Source: Acanthornis magna
Taxonomy: Eukaryota > Chordata > Aves > Passeriformes > Acanthizidae
DNA: 64,000 nucleotides
Reading direction: 5' to 3'
Assembly (NCBI GenBank): GCA_036785705.1
Contig: JAWUZG010000056.1
Location: forward strand, 17,652,001-17,716,000
Shown: in pieces, positions 35,621 through 45,770 of the stretch
Layout: each line of letters starts with the position of its first letter
Position numbering within the stretch: position 1 is the stretch's first letter
Notes under the pieces: model-generated
Databases searched by the model: none
What the model was told of the DNA's origin: nothing
What the model saw: the letters and a program-made list of their open reading frames with translations, nothing else
Program-made: the position numbers and the translations under genes

Positions 35621-36789
35621 TAAGTTTATTATGATCTGACATTTCCATCCCTAAAGGGTTGTGGTCCCACAGGTTTTTTATCTCCTTGCTGCACAGGCAG
35701 TTGTAGGATGGCCGTTGTTGCGGGGGATGTATTTCCCTTCTAGGTACATGTTGGAAATTTAAATCCTTTCAGCCAGCTATCAAGTCTCTGTAGGTGGTTT
35801 TCTTTCTAGGAAACAGCTTTTTTCTGACAACATGACATGAAACAGTGACTCAAGACTCCTTCCCACATTAAAAGGGTCCTAGAGGAACTTCTAATTGTTG
35901 CGGAAATGCCGATTTAAGGTTCCAGGATAATTTTCGTGGACTGGTTTCATGGAATTCATTTTCTTTCTACATCTTTTCTTGCATAATTAATTGGGTTGAG
36001 GCAATTAGTGGGATTTACTGCTGTCTCCTGCTCTGCTGGGAAGGGTCTCCACGAGGCTGGGACAGGGACCCTGCCCAGGATCCTTCCAGCTCAGGGCTGC
36101 GCGTGGCTCTCGCGGCTCTGCTGCTCCGATCGCTGCCCAGGGAGAGCTGGGAGAGCAGCAAAGCCTCGCTCCACTGGACTTCTCACTTACTCTTTTCCTC
36201 CCCTTTCTGTGTGTTGTCTTCTAATAATCCCTTCTCTCTGAATTCATCGCCTGCAGCGCAGACATTAGATAAATAAAGCTCGCGTGGGCCCCGAGCCAGC
36301 CGGGATTGCATAAATACCCCGAGCTCTGGAGCACGGAGCCTTTGCTTGCTGGGACAGTGCAAGTGCCGCTTGGTACTGGTGTGGGGTTTGCTGGCAACTG
36401 GGGGGGACTGGGACGGGCCAGGCAGGAGGAGGGAGGGGTGATGGACAGTGTGGGGTGTTCTGTTTGACTCCATGTCAGCCTTTCCAACAGCTGAAGTTCC
36501 CTCCTCCCCACATACTACTGTGCCTCTCTCAGGGGGATGTGGAGTGGCACTGAATTCCCAGTTTCTATAAAATAGAAGTGGAAGGTGTCAGGATGTGACC
36601 CACAGCCCAAAAGCTCTGTCCTCTCCTTCCTAGGGGTACTCACCCCTCTGCTTTTAGAGGCACAAAGAGCTGTGATGTTGGGACAGGGACAAAAGAGTGA
36701 AGGGAAGAGCTGCACTGCCTGACACCACAGCCTGTAGCCGTCTGGGCTGAAGGTGCAAAACCTGTTTGTCCAGCTTTGGCCTCATGAGA

Positions 36790-37545
36790 AGGCTGGGTTT
36801 GCTAGGATGGGGTTTACTGGGCTGGGGTTTGCTGGGCTGGGGTTTGCTGGGCTGGGTTTGTTGGGCTGGGTTTGTTGGGCTGGGTTTGCTGGGATGGGGT
36901 TTGCTGGGCTGGGGTTTGCTGGGCTGGGGTTTGCTGGGCTGGGTTTGTTGGGCTGGGTTTGCTGGGATGGGGTTTACTGGGATGGGTTTGCTGGGCTGGG
37001 GTTTGCTAGGGCTGGGGTTTGCTGGGATGGGGTTTACTGGGATGGGTTTGCTGGGCTGGGTTTGCTGGCCTGGGTTTTGCTGGGCTGGATTTACTGGGAT
37101 GGGGTTTACTGGGATGGGTTTGCTAGGCTGGGTTTGCTGGGCTGGGTTTACTGGGCTGGGATTTACTGGGCTGGGGTTTGCTGGGCTGGGGTTTGCTGGG
37201 CTGGGTTTACTGGGATGGGTTTGCTAGGATGGGGTTTACTGGGCTGGGGTTTACTGGGCTGGGGTTTGCTGGGCTGGGGTTTGCTGGGATGGGTTTGCTG
37301 GGCTGGGGTTTGCTGGGATGGGGTTTACTGGGCTGGGTTTACTGGGCTGGGGTTTGCTAGGATGGGGTTTGCTGGGCTGGGATTTACTGGGCTGGGGTTT
37401 GCTGGGCTGGGGTTTGCTGGGATGGGGTTTGCTGGGCTGGGGTTTGCTGGGCTGGGTTTACTGGGATGGGTTTACTGGGCTGGGGTTTGCTGGGCTGCGT
37501 TTACTGGGCTGGGTTTACTGGGATGGGGCTTGCTAGGCTGGGGCT
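36790..37545 (+). repeat. G-rich 14/15-bp minisatellite, about 50 units
   Basis: A 755-bp array of GCTGGGGTTTGCTGG (15 bp) and its 14-bp variant GCTGGGTTTGCTGG. Common substitutions are GATGGG for GCTGGG, TTTACTGG for TTTGCTGG, and GCTAGG for GCTGGG. The plus strand carries G3-G4 runs separated by 2-6 nt throughout (GGGCTGGGGTTTGCTGGG), so quadruplexes could form almost anywhere. Runs of 15-bp units translate as the pentapeptide GFAGL and 14-bp units shift the frame, producing a spurious open frame of 273 codons at 36753-37574. No start context or gene structure supports translation. Confidence 0.97.
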
Positions 37546-38384
37546 GTTCTGGAGCTCACTTGTGTGTCTTGTAGCTCGCAGCTGAAACACACCTCAAGGA
37601 ACTCAGGTCTGACCAGGCTCACTTGGCTCCAGGCTCCTTTCCAGCCTGTTTTCTGGTTGGGCAGGAAATACAGTTATTTGGAAGCACTTGAATTGTGCTG
37701 TCTGTAAGTGTCCTCCCCAAAAGGATGTTGAGGACCTGGCACCTTCATAAAGAGCTTTGTGCTGTGTTGTTCCGCTCCCTGCTGAGTGTAACAAGGCTCT
37801 GGTGCCAGTGGGCCGTGGTTCTGTAAAACATTTTGAAATGCCAATAAATCAGAGGCACGGTTTGGAAGCTGCCAGCTGGAATTTGCTGCTTGAGCTTATA
37901 CAAGTTGGGCATATCTGCTTACTCCTCTTTTATTTGCCTGGGTGCAGCGAGAGCAGCGCAGCGAGCGTGACCGGGGGTTTTGTTGGAAAAGTTTGGGAAA
38001 GGGGAATCCAGAAGGAGCTGTGCTGAGGTTGTCTCCTCATCCTCACTGCTAAAACACTCAGGTCATTTGATGTCATGTTGTAGGGAGTTTGTAGGCAACC
38101 CTAATGACACTTCCATGTTGCTTATTGGAAATACCATCCTTCAGATTCACACAGAAGTGGCTGTTTCACTCTTTTTGGTTGTTTATTGGCTTCCAGCTGA
38201 AACCTAAACCTAAGCTTGTGAACTCTGGAGGGCATTAAGGATCTCCAACAGCTTTTTGCGAATGTAGGGGTATTAAACCCAAAGGCTTGGCTGAATTCCA
38301 AATGAACAAATCTTATTCCAAACCCTTTAGGTTTCCCCTCTACTTAAGGGAATTTAAGATGTTTTGCACTTCTCAGATCTCACA
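37546..38384. other. Non-genic single-copy stretch
   Basis: No gene recognised. CpGs cluster at 37945-37980 (GAGAGCAGCGCAGCGAGCG). A 10-nt match to the miR-22 mature start at 37867 was rejected because no hairpin partner is seen. Confidence 0.5.
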
Positions 38385-38485
38385 TGATTATAAGCGACTT
38401 GCCCAGGTCACACAGGAAATCTGCTGGGGAAAAGACCTAGATCTCAGTTTTCCTGACTTGCCAGAGAACTTCTGGCCAGATTAAG
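38385..38485 (-). mobile_element. MIR-type SINE fossil, antisense
   Basis: ATAAGCGACTTGCCCAGGTC followed by ACACAGGAAATCTG, GACCTAGATCTC and TTTTCCTGACTTGCC matches a MIR read backwards. The family text is AGTGACTTGCCCAAGGTCAC, then ACACAGGAAGTCTG, a GAACCCAGGTCTC-like B-box complement and the head. It is old and diverged. It pairs with the sense copy at 17.46 kb as evidence of amniote-wide SINE relics. Confidence 0.8.
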
Positions 38486-40392
38486 GGATGTGCTGTGTGA
38501 GGAAAGGCTGGGGCTCATAGCAAGTGATTCCCAGAGCACCCCTGAACTTTGGGATCCCCAGGGAAGCACCTGTGAGCATTTCCAGTGATGGAAGAGCTGT
38601 GAGGCCACACTCAGCCTCCCTCTCTTCCAAAGGGGAAACAAAAATCCCCTGTCTCTACCTGGCAGTGTGTTTTCATGGAACTTGAAGAATTTAATCTCTG
38701 TGAGGCTGCTGAGTTTGGCCATGTCAGGGTGTGAGCCTGGGAATGCGCCCAGGTTAAATAGGAAGCGGTGGCGCAGCAGGCACAGGGCTGCTGGTGCTGC
38801 ATCCAAGAGTCAGAGCAGTGCCAAAGGGAATTCCCAGCAACAGTCATGGCAAGCCAGTCCCAGACAGCAGGCACAGGCTGGGAGTGTCTTCCTGGGGCAG
38901 TGGCACCCACTGGGACACGCTGGTGGCACCTTCTTCAAAGTCCTGATGCTGCTCGGGAAGAGTCTCTGGTTATGGCTCTGTGCTGTGCCATGGATTTTCC
39001 CTCTGGCTTCTGGCTTGTAGAAAAAGGCCTGGTTTGGCTAAACCCAAATCCTCAGAGGCCTAAAATCAGACAGAGCTGCCTTTGACACCTCGGGCAGATC
39101 CAAGTCTTGCTGCTGCTGCCGTCTTTGCCTCTGCAGCTTTCAGAGGCAGGTGCCAAGAGCATGTCCTGGCCTCGGAGCAGCAAGGGAAGCACGCAGCTCT
39201 GGGAAAGGCTCCCTGTGCAGTGGGAGTTTGCCTGGGGAGCGTGGGAGCATCCGTGGGCAGTGCTGTCTGTGGGCTCTGTACCTGCTAGGCTTTGGTAGCA
39301 GCACTGCTAATTGCTTTGATTTGTAAAGTGAGGGGCTCGGCAAAGCAGGAGGAGCACAGATGAAAACCAGACCTTGATGAAGTGTCTCATTAACTAAAAA
39401 GGCAAAAATTTTGGGCATTACCCACCCCCCAGCCGTGTAGAAGGCTGGTTATAAAGTCCTGGCAAATAGGGAGCAAACACATGGTCAGAGCACACCTTGG
39501 AGCAGATTCAGGTTTGTGCTGCTGGTGCTTTCTTGGGCTGTAATTCCACTGCCACGGAGCTGCCCCAGGGCAGGAGGGGATCCAGGCTCTGCCTCTCTCC
39601 TCCTTGTGCCCTTTCCTTCCCACGTGCTGAGCTCACAGTGAAGAAAACAGAAAGAGGATCAACATGAACCAGTGCAAAAAAGTCATTTCCAGGGGTAGCA
39701 GAGCTCAGGGAGGCAGAATGGATCATCCTTCAGGAAATAAGCATTGCCACATTTATCTTTGCTTCCAACTTCGGTCATTCCAAAGAACAAATTCAACCTG
39801 ATCAAAAGTGACCTGTTGGAGTTTGGGTGGCTGGAGCTGACACCTAATGAAAGGCACCGGGATTCTCTTTGTTTTTGCTAACAGAAAGGAAAACAGAACA
39901 GCTACATATCATCCATCTGAAAAAAAGGCTGTAATTACCACTCCCAGAAATTATTTCTTATTTAATGAAATGTCTCTTTAGGCTGAACAAAGGAATTTTC
40001 AGAGAGGAGAGCACTAAAGGGCGGGACAGAGAACACAGGCAAGAACACAGTTCAATTACAGGGAATAAAATCCTCTTGACGTTCTGACGCAGTTTGTGGG
40101 AGATCTCATTAGAACCCTTGCCAGGCCAGAGCAAAGGCTGCTTTTTCATACCGATATTCTGGATCTATTTATACTGATCCTGCCACCAGGAACCACCATC
40201 CACGGCTGGCCAAGAGGCACGAGGGGTGTGCAGCTCATTCCTGCAGGCACGGCTCGAGAGAGCTCTGCTTGCTTTTCCCTGAGCAGTTCTCAGAGTAGGG
40301 ATGCTGCCAAGGCTGGGAACAGCCTCTCCCCCAGGAAGGGAAACTGGCTGTGCATGAGGAGCTCTGGCAGTGGGAAGGAGGGCAGAAGGAAA
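38486..40392. other. Non-genic single-copy stretch
   Basis: No gene recognised. Overlapping open frames of 60-120 codons on both strands between 38.4 and 39.7 kb reflect raised GC. The 39735-39990 part is AT-rich single-copy DNA. Confidence 0.55.
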
Positions 40393-40438
40393 ATAGAATC
40401 ATTAAGGTGGAAAAGACCTCTAAGGTCACTGAGTGCAA
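40393..40438 (-). mobile_element. CR1 LINE 3' end, antisense
   Basis: TAGAATCATTAAGGTGGAAA followed by AGACCTCTAAGGTCACTGAG is the reverse of a CR1 terminus (family text GAATCATTAAGGTTGGAAAA then GACCTCTAAGATCAT). Only about 45 bp are recognisable. Confidence 0.8.
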
Positions 40439-42770
40439 GTAGGGAGCAGGCAGCCCTTTGGAGGTGTCTCCCTGCCCCTGGCACAGTGTGACCAGGGATG
40501 GAGTGGTGTCACCCACAGGAGACACCCAAGGGTCAGCTGGAGGGAAGGAAAACCTGTGGAAGGGGTGCTGCAGGAGGTGGAATCCATGGTGGGAACCACC
40601 AGCCTTGGTGTGTGACACAGCTTCGTTGATCCCATCGTGGTGGGGGAGAAGCTTTCCCCAACTTCAAGTGAACATCATCATCTTTCTTTTTCTTTCTCTA
40701 CCTTTTTAATTTAATTTATTGCTTTTATTTGAGATTCTCTTTTGGAAAACTGTGCTGCTGATCTATCTTATATCGCTTGGATTAATTGACTACTGAACAT
40801 ACAGTAAAGCCATGTCATGCAGGAAATAACAGAGGATTTAACCTCTAGCACTGCTATAAAAGCACCTTAGTAAAGTCTGAGGTAAATAATGCAGCTGTGC
40901 AAATCACCTTTCTCCAGTTTATGCTGGGGGAAAAAATCTCCTGTAATTAAGACCCTTTGGTGTTCAGTTACATGGGCAGGTTCAGGGATGGAACATGGGA
41001 TCATTCTAAATGCCAAAAAAGGGGCTCATGATCCCAAAGCATGGAGATGTCGTTCCTGAGTCAGGGGTCAGGTCACAGCCAGCTGAGTGCTGGAGGAATG
41101 TGCAGTTTGGTGGGATGGGAGAGCTCCTGGTGTTCCAAAGGAGCAGCACTCCTCTAGCCCTCCCTTTCCTGCTGGCTCACTCCTCACAGAGCCTTGGTGT
41201 TGGGTTGGGCTCCACATTTCCTTGCAATAGAGCAATTTGGAGGCCCTAGGGCTTGGATCAGTATTCTGGGGCACTTTGGGGTTTGTTCCAGCATCGAAAG
41301 GCAGCTTGTGACCAAAGACAGCCACTGTGCTAAGCTCTGGCAGCCCTTCAGAGTTCACACAGCCCTGGGACAGTGTCATCCTAGCCCACCAATGTCAGCA
41401 GGAAAACAGGGAACGTGTTGGAATCCATGGACTTAATGAGGCTCAGGAAACTTCTGAAATCTATGGCTAAACGGCAAATTCTAAACAAACTACCACTGCC
41501 CTCAGGCTGGTTCGAGAAGCTCTTTGCTCTGAGGATTGTTGCATGCTGGCAATCACCCCAACATAATTAAGCAGTTTATTCTGTCATGTTTTGATAAATT
41601 CCAACCTTCACCCACTGGCTTACCTTGGGAAGGCTTGGTCCGTGTGCTGCCTAATGTTTGTGGTATACAGGGATTTGTTATGCTGTTCATTAATTCTTTC
41701 ACATTAAATGTACTTGGGAAGGAAAAATATTGATGGAGAAATAAAGAGCAACTTTCTCACCGAGAGCTGCAGTGAGTTTTGCCTGGAATCCTGATTCACA
41801 CTAAGCCAAGGCTTGTGAAACCATAGGTTTTCCTGCTGCAAATTGATAAAACATACCTGTTTGCATTTAAAAACTGATATCCAGGTGCAGCACATTTCTG
41901 TGAAAAAAGCATAACGTGACCTCAGCAGGATTCAGCTTTGGTTTTGGTAATGCCTCTTTGGCATTTGTTAGCCAAGGCAAATGCAAATCACATGCTGGAA
42001 TGATTAAAGGATTCAGCCCTTGCCTTAGCTAATGTTTTGACTCTGCAAAGTAGGTATAACTTGCACTTGATTCTCAGTCAAAAACAGTTTCTAGCAGCAA
42101 TTCTGGCTAGAAGGATGCCAGAAATGAGTGGGAAGTGAATATCCATTGCTTGCAGGCTGCTGGCTGGAGCCAACCTTGGGGTGCCATGCTGGGGGTGACC
42201 AGGGGGATATTTACTCAACTGTAATTAACTTAATCAGCCACTGGGTATCAGTATTGTCTCACATCAATATATAAAAAAGGGGATTTTTCTGGAGCTGAAC
42301 ACGTCTGTTTGGAGGCATTGCAGAGGGCTAGCCCTGCCTGGCAGGGGTTGGAGGGGGTGGTCACGGGGTGAATCCCCTCCAGCTTTGAGATAGCTCTAAA
42401 ACACACCTGGGCCAAAGCACCACTCCACAGAGCCCTGGAGCCCAAGGAGAGGTGAGCAGCAGCACAGGAATGGTGCAGGATATTCCCAGGGACTTCCTCC
42501 CAGGGAATGGCTCTGCTGCTGCTCCTGCCCTCCCACAGAGCCTGGCAGCTGAGCCTGCTGCAGCTCGAGATGAGCTGCTCCTCTCAGGAATAGAGCTGGG
42601 CAGTGCTGCTGTGCATGACCTCTGGCGTGGGTGTCAGGTGGGATTTGGGGACATTGATCCCAGGCATGGCCTGTGCTGGGAGCGAGGAGCATGGCTGTGA
42701 CAGAGAGGAGGTGTTGAGTGACCTGGGTGCTGCCTCCTGGCACGAGCACGTGCAGGAAGAGCTGTGCAAG
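40439..42770. other. Non-genic single-copy stretch
   Basis: No gene recognised. 40670-40960 and 41530-42060 are AT-rich with few long open frames; the rest is GC-moderate. Confidence 0.55.
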
Positions 42771-42835
42771 GGGGATGGAATGGCAGGAGACCAAGCTCCC
42801 TTCCACCCCAAACCATCCTGGCATTCTGTGGTTCC
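42771..42835 (+). mobile_element. Decayed CR1 LINE 3' end, sense
   Basis: GGATGGAATGGCAGGAGACC, CTCCCTTCCACCCCAAACCA and CTGGCATTCTGTGGTTCC follow the CR1 tail order (GGGTGGAATGAGAT, TCCCTTCCAACCCAAACC, TTCTGTGATTC) with several changes. Confidence 0.7.
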
Positions 42836-44940
42836 ATGTGAGCATTTTCCAGCTGAGTTCCTTGCGTGTGGTGCTGCTCTCCTGTTGAGACAGGTGGTCG
42901 GGTCTGTGTTCCATGGGTGCTCCCAGCAGGCTGCACGAAGGCCCAAGGTGGTGCCCAGATGCTCCAGGAACATACCTGGGATCACCCAATTTGCAGGCTC
43001 AGCCCTCAGCCCAGTGTGGGGTGGGTTTGGAGGCCTCCAGCTCGCTGGGTGATGGATCCAGGAGGACAGAGCTGCTGCCCTGCAGGGAAACCCACGGAGT
43101 GAGGAGTGTCCCACTGCAGCAGCAGGGAATGCTGCAAAGGCTTGGGAAGGCTTTTCTCTCGGGCCCCTCACCTTCTTCACTGGGGATGGGACTCCAGCCC
43201 TGGTGGGATTTCTGCCTGAGTTTCCATTCACTTTTGGCTCCAGGTAACAGTTGCTTCCCTCACTGCTGCCTTCCAGGCTCGCTTCCCTTGCCAAAATGCT
43301 AATTTAGCCCTTCAGCTATGTTTAAAAATAAAAGATTCTCCACTTCTCAGGGTATTAAAAGGCCAAAAGGAATATAAAAAGTTCACCAGACTGGTCAGTT
43401 CACTCCCTGCTGTGTCTTCCTGGGGCGTTGCAGCAAAAACACAGGCACAAAATCCAAAGCAAACAGCCTCCTCCTCCCTCCTCGGCCTCCCCTGGAGCTG
43501 CTGGCTCCCAGCTCTGTGCCCATCTCCCTCCAGCCCCTGCCTCTCCACTCCGCCCTGGGCAGTGCCAGCATCTTCCCAGCCTCTGGTGGCATCTTCTGTA
43601 CCTCTTCAGCCACACTTAGAGGCTGCTTTTCCAACACCTGAGTCGTTCCTGTTCTTGCTTTCTCCTGGCCCAAAAATTCCCCACCAACTTCTGGGCTGTT
43701 TGGGCACAAACCCAGCAGTGAGAATTTTCCCTCACTAGTCCCTTCTGGAGTAGGATAATATATCCACATCCTCCCTGCTGTTCCTGCCATTCCCAGGCTA
43801 TCCCACAAAGAGACCCCACTGAAGTCCTCTGCTTGACTTTATTTCTTGGAAGCTGTAGAGGGATCTGTTTAAAAATCCAAACAGGATTGTGGCCGTGCAT
43901 TGGGTTTCATAGAAGCTCTGTGAGGGTGGTAAAATCTGGAGGATCACAAGATTCATATTTATTCCTACTTGGTAAGGTTTCATATTATAATACAGGAAAC
44001 TTGGATAACAAAAGCAGAAAAAAAGTTATTTAGTGGTCGGAAGTTTTAGTGTTTCCTGACTTTTATGCTGGTAGTGACTTAAATACAGGGATGCTCTGCT
44101 TTAACAAGTGCTGTGGATTGGGATTGGAGTTCCTGAACGAGATCCTTTTCTTCTCAGGTTTTTCATTTCTCACTCAGCGCAGCTCTCTCTCTCTCTCACC
44201 AAGGTAAAGAGGTGACACTTTGAAGCAGCCTTGGAGGAGGAGAGATCTTGTTTGGATTATTGCTGTTTGGGACAGTGCCTGGTTCAGTTTAGAGCTGTTC
44301 AGTGTATGGAGAGAGAGCTCATTTGTGTTCTTCAAAACGAGCTGTCACTTCCCAGAGCTGATTAATCACCACAAGACACCAGCCCTGGATCAATGCATGG
44401 CTTCAAAAGGCTGAGTCAGCAGAACGAGGCACGCCATCCCATTCCCAGGTTAACCATGGAAATGAGAGAGGGGAAATGCACTCCCAACTCTTGAGCAGCT
44501 GAATCGAGTCAACCCCCAACATAACAGGCCCAGTGACCATTATTCTGCAAAAATATTCTTTAAGTAACTCGTGTTGAGTATTTGACTTCAACCAGTTTTC
44601 ACTCCAACACAAGCCTTTCCTCCATTAATGCTTATCCTGTTCTCATCAGTTTTGCTTTTTCTTTTTTTTTCCATCAAATATCTTTTTTTGCTCTACAAGA
44701 AAAACCCTAATCATTTCAGGGTGCTTGCCACCTACTATCAGTGGTTATTTTGGGGATAGCTCAGCAAAGCTTTAAAATGTCTGAACTGCATTAAAATAAA
44801 TTGTTGGCATTCCAGCCCAAACCTCAGGAGGCAGGAATCTGCCATGAGAGCATGGAGGGAAGCACTGCTATAATAAAGGATACATGTAATGAGGTTTGAA
44901 GTGCTTGAAATTCGAAGTCTGGTCCATATTACGAAACATT
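42836..44940. other. Non-genic single-copy stretch
   Basis: No gene recognised. Overlapping open frames on both strands from 42.4 to 43.9 kb (up to 236 codons, minus strand 42584-43294) are Cys/Ser/Pro/His-rich with no recognisable domain and are attributed to low stop density. A short CT dinucleotide run (about eight repeats) lies at 44183-44197. Confidence 0.55.
44183..44197. repeat. CT dinucleotide microsatellite
   Basis: About 7.5 perfect CT repeats; short. Confidence 0.9.
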
Positions 44941-45010
44941 CACTGGTTTAACGAAATCAGTTTCAAATTGATCTAATTAAACTCCTAGACAGCTTCAGTG
45001 TAGACATCTT
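44941..45010. mobile_element. Possible DNA-transposon (hAT-like, non-autonomous) fossil
   Basis: CTGGTTTAACGAAATCAGTT, then TCTAATTAAACTCCTAGACA and GTGTAGACATC. This resembles the terminal region of old non-autonomous elements of reptiles and birds, whose text alternates TGGTTTAACTAAAT and GATTTAGTTAAACC and ends in a GTGTAGACAAG word. Only one end seems to be left and no terminal inverted repeat pair was found. Chance resemblance is possible. Confidence 0.4.
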
Positions 45011-45535
45011 CATATTGGTTTTATCCATTCTCAAACCAGCTTAGCTGGGATGTGTTAGGGACAAAATGCCCAGGAACTCCTCAGGTGGGACTTGCTTGCC
45101 ATTTGCAGATCTGAGCTAAGTTCATATTTCAGGTTTGCTCTCCATATCTTGCTTCTTTAGCTTCTTGTAAATCTCGTGTTTATTCTTCTTTAACTCTGGA
45201 CTCTTGGTGACTTTGGCCATCCCAACCCTGCAGTGTCCAGTCAGGAGCAAACCAGGGATGCAAGAGGCTGCTGTGAAAGCCCTGCAGATTCTGATCTCTT
45301 TCCAGAAACCTGGGACTTGAAATGGCTCAAGGCTGAGCATTCAGTGTCCTGAGTGGTTCTGTGGGGTTTGCAGGCTGGAACCACAGCAGAGTTGGATCCA
45401 GGAGAGATTCACAGCACGTGCAGAGCTGCAGATCCACGAGCAGCACTGCTAAAACCTACACACGGAACTTCATCTTCAGTGCTGCCCTGCAAAGAGCATC
45501 AGTCTCTGACTGCTCCATCTAGAAAGACTTTGTGC
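45011..45535. other. Non-genic single-copy stretch
   Basis: No gene or repeat recognised; short open frames only. Confidence 0.5.
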
Positions 45536-45600
45536 TCCCAAGTGGGAATTCCCAGTCCCAAGTGGGAATTCCCAATCCCAAGTGGGAATTCCCAGTCCCA
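45536..45600. repeat. 20-bp tandem repeat (3.25 units) carrying kappaB-type palindromes
   Basis: TCCCAAGTGGGAATTCCCAG is repeated three times, with one A/G change, plus a partial TCCCA. Each unit contains the 10-nt palindrome GGGAATTCCC at 45544-45553, 45564-45573 and 45584-45593, extendable to TGGGAATTCCCA. This satisfies the NF-kappaB/Rel consensus GGGRNNYYCC. The 20-bp period places the sites on nearly the same face of the helix. Whether the array is a real Rel-responsive element or a chance by-product of tandem duplication cannot be told. Confidence 0.95.
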
Positions 45601-45707
45601 GGAGTTGCTGCTGGCCTTTGGACAGGCAGCATTCCCACCTGGCATAGCACAGCAGCCTCAAGCTGCCGTGGAGCTGCAGGATGGGACCGAGGGATGGGAC
45701 TGAAAGA

Positions 45708-45770
45708 ATCCCTTCTAGTGGGAAAGAGAAGCTCAGTGATTCCCTCCTGGTGGGACAGAGAGGCTCAGTG
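45708..45770. repeat. 31/32-bp direct repeat, two copies
   Basis: Two adjacent copies share TCCCT, then GTGGGA, AGAG and GCTCAGTG in order (45708-45738 and 45739-45770) with about a quarter of positions changed. It lies 110 bp downstream of the kappaB-type array and may be an older duplication. Confidence 0.75.

Larger units (their letters stand above)
33968..36789. other. Non-genic single-copy stretch
   Basis: No gene recognised; one of the calmest parts of the window for repeats, and open frames are very short until about 36 kb. AT-rich words dominate to 35.6 kb. A GAAATA-type A-rich patch lies at 35573-35620. From 36020 to 36330 CpG and GC rise (GGCTGCGCGTGGCTCTCGCG near 36088), possibly a weak CpG cluster, followed by G-rich sequence to the minisatellite. 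Confidence 0.5.

Noticed and set aside
36753..37574. 273-codon open frame of GFAGL/LLGWG repeats
   Set aside because: Translation of the 14/15-bp minisatellite; mixed unit lengths shift the frame, and no gene structure surrounds it.
37866..37888. AAGCTGCCAG, the start of miR-22-3p
   Set aside because: Match ends after 10 bases and the opposite arm of the precursor is absent.
42584..43294. 236-codon minus-strand open frame
   Set aside because: GC-rich patch with overlapping frames on both strands; no domain and no exon-like borders.
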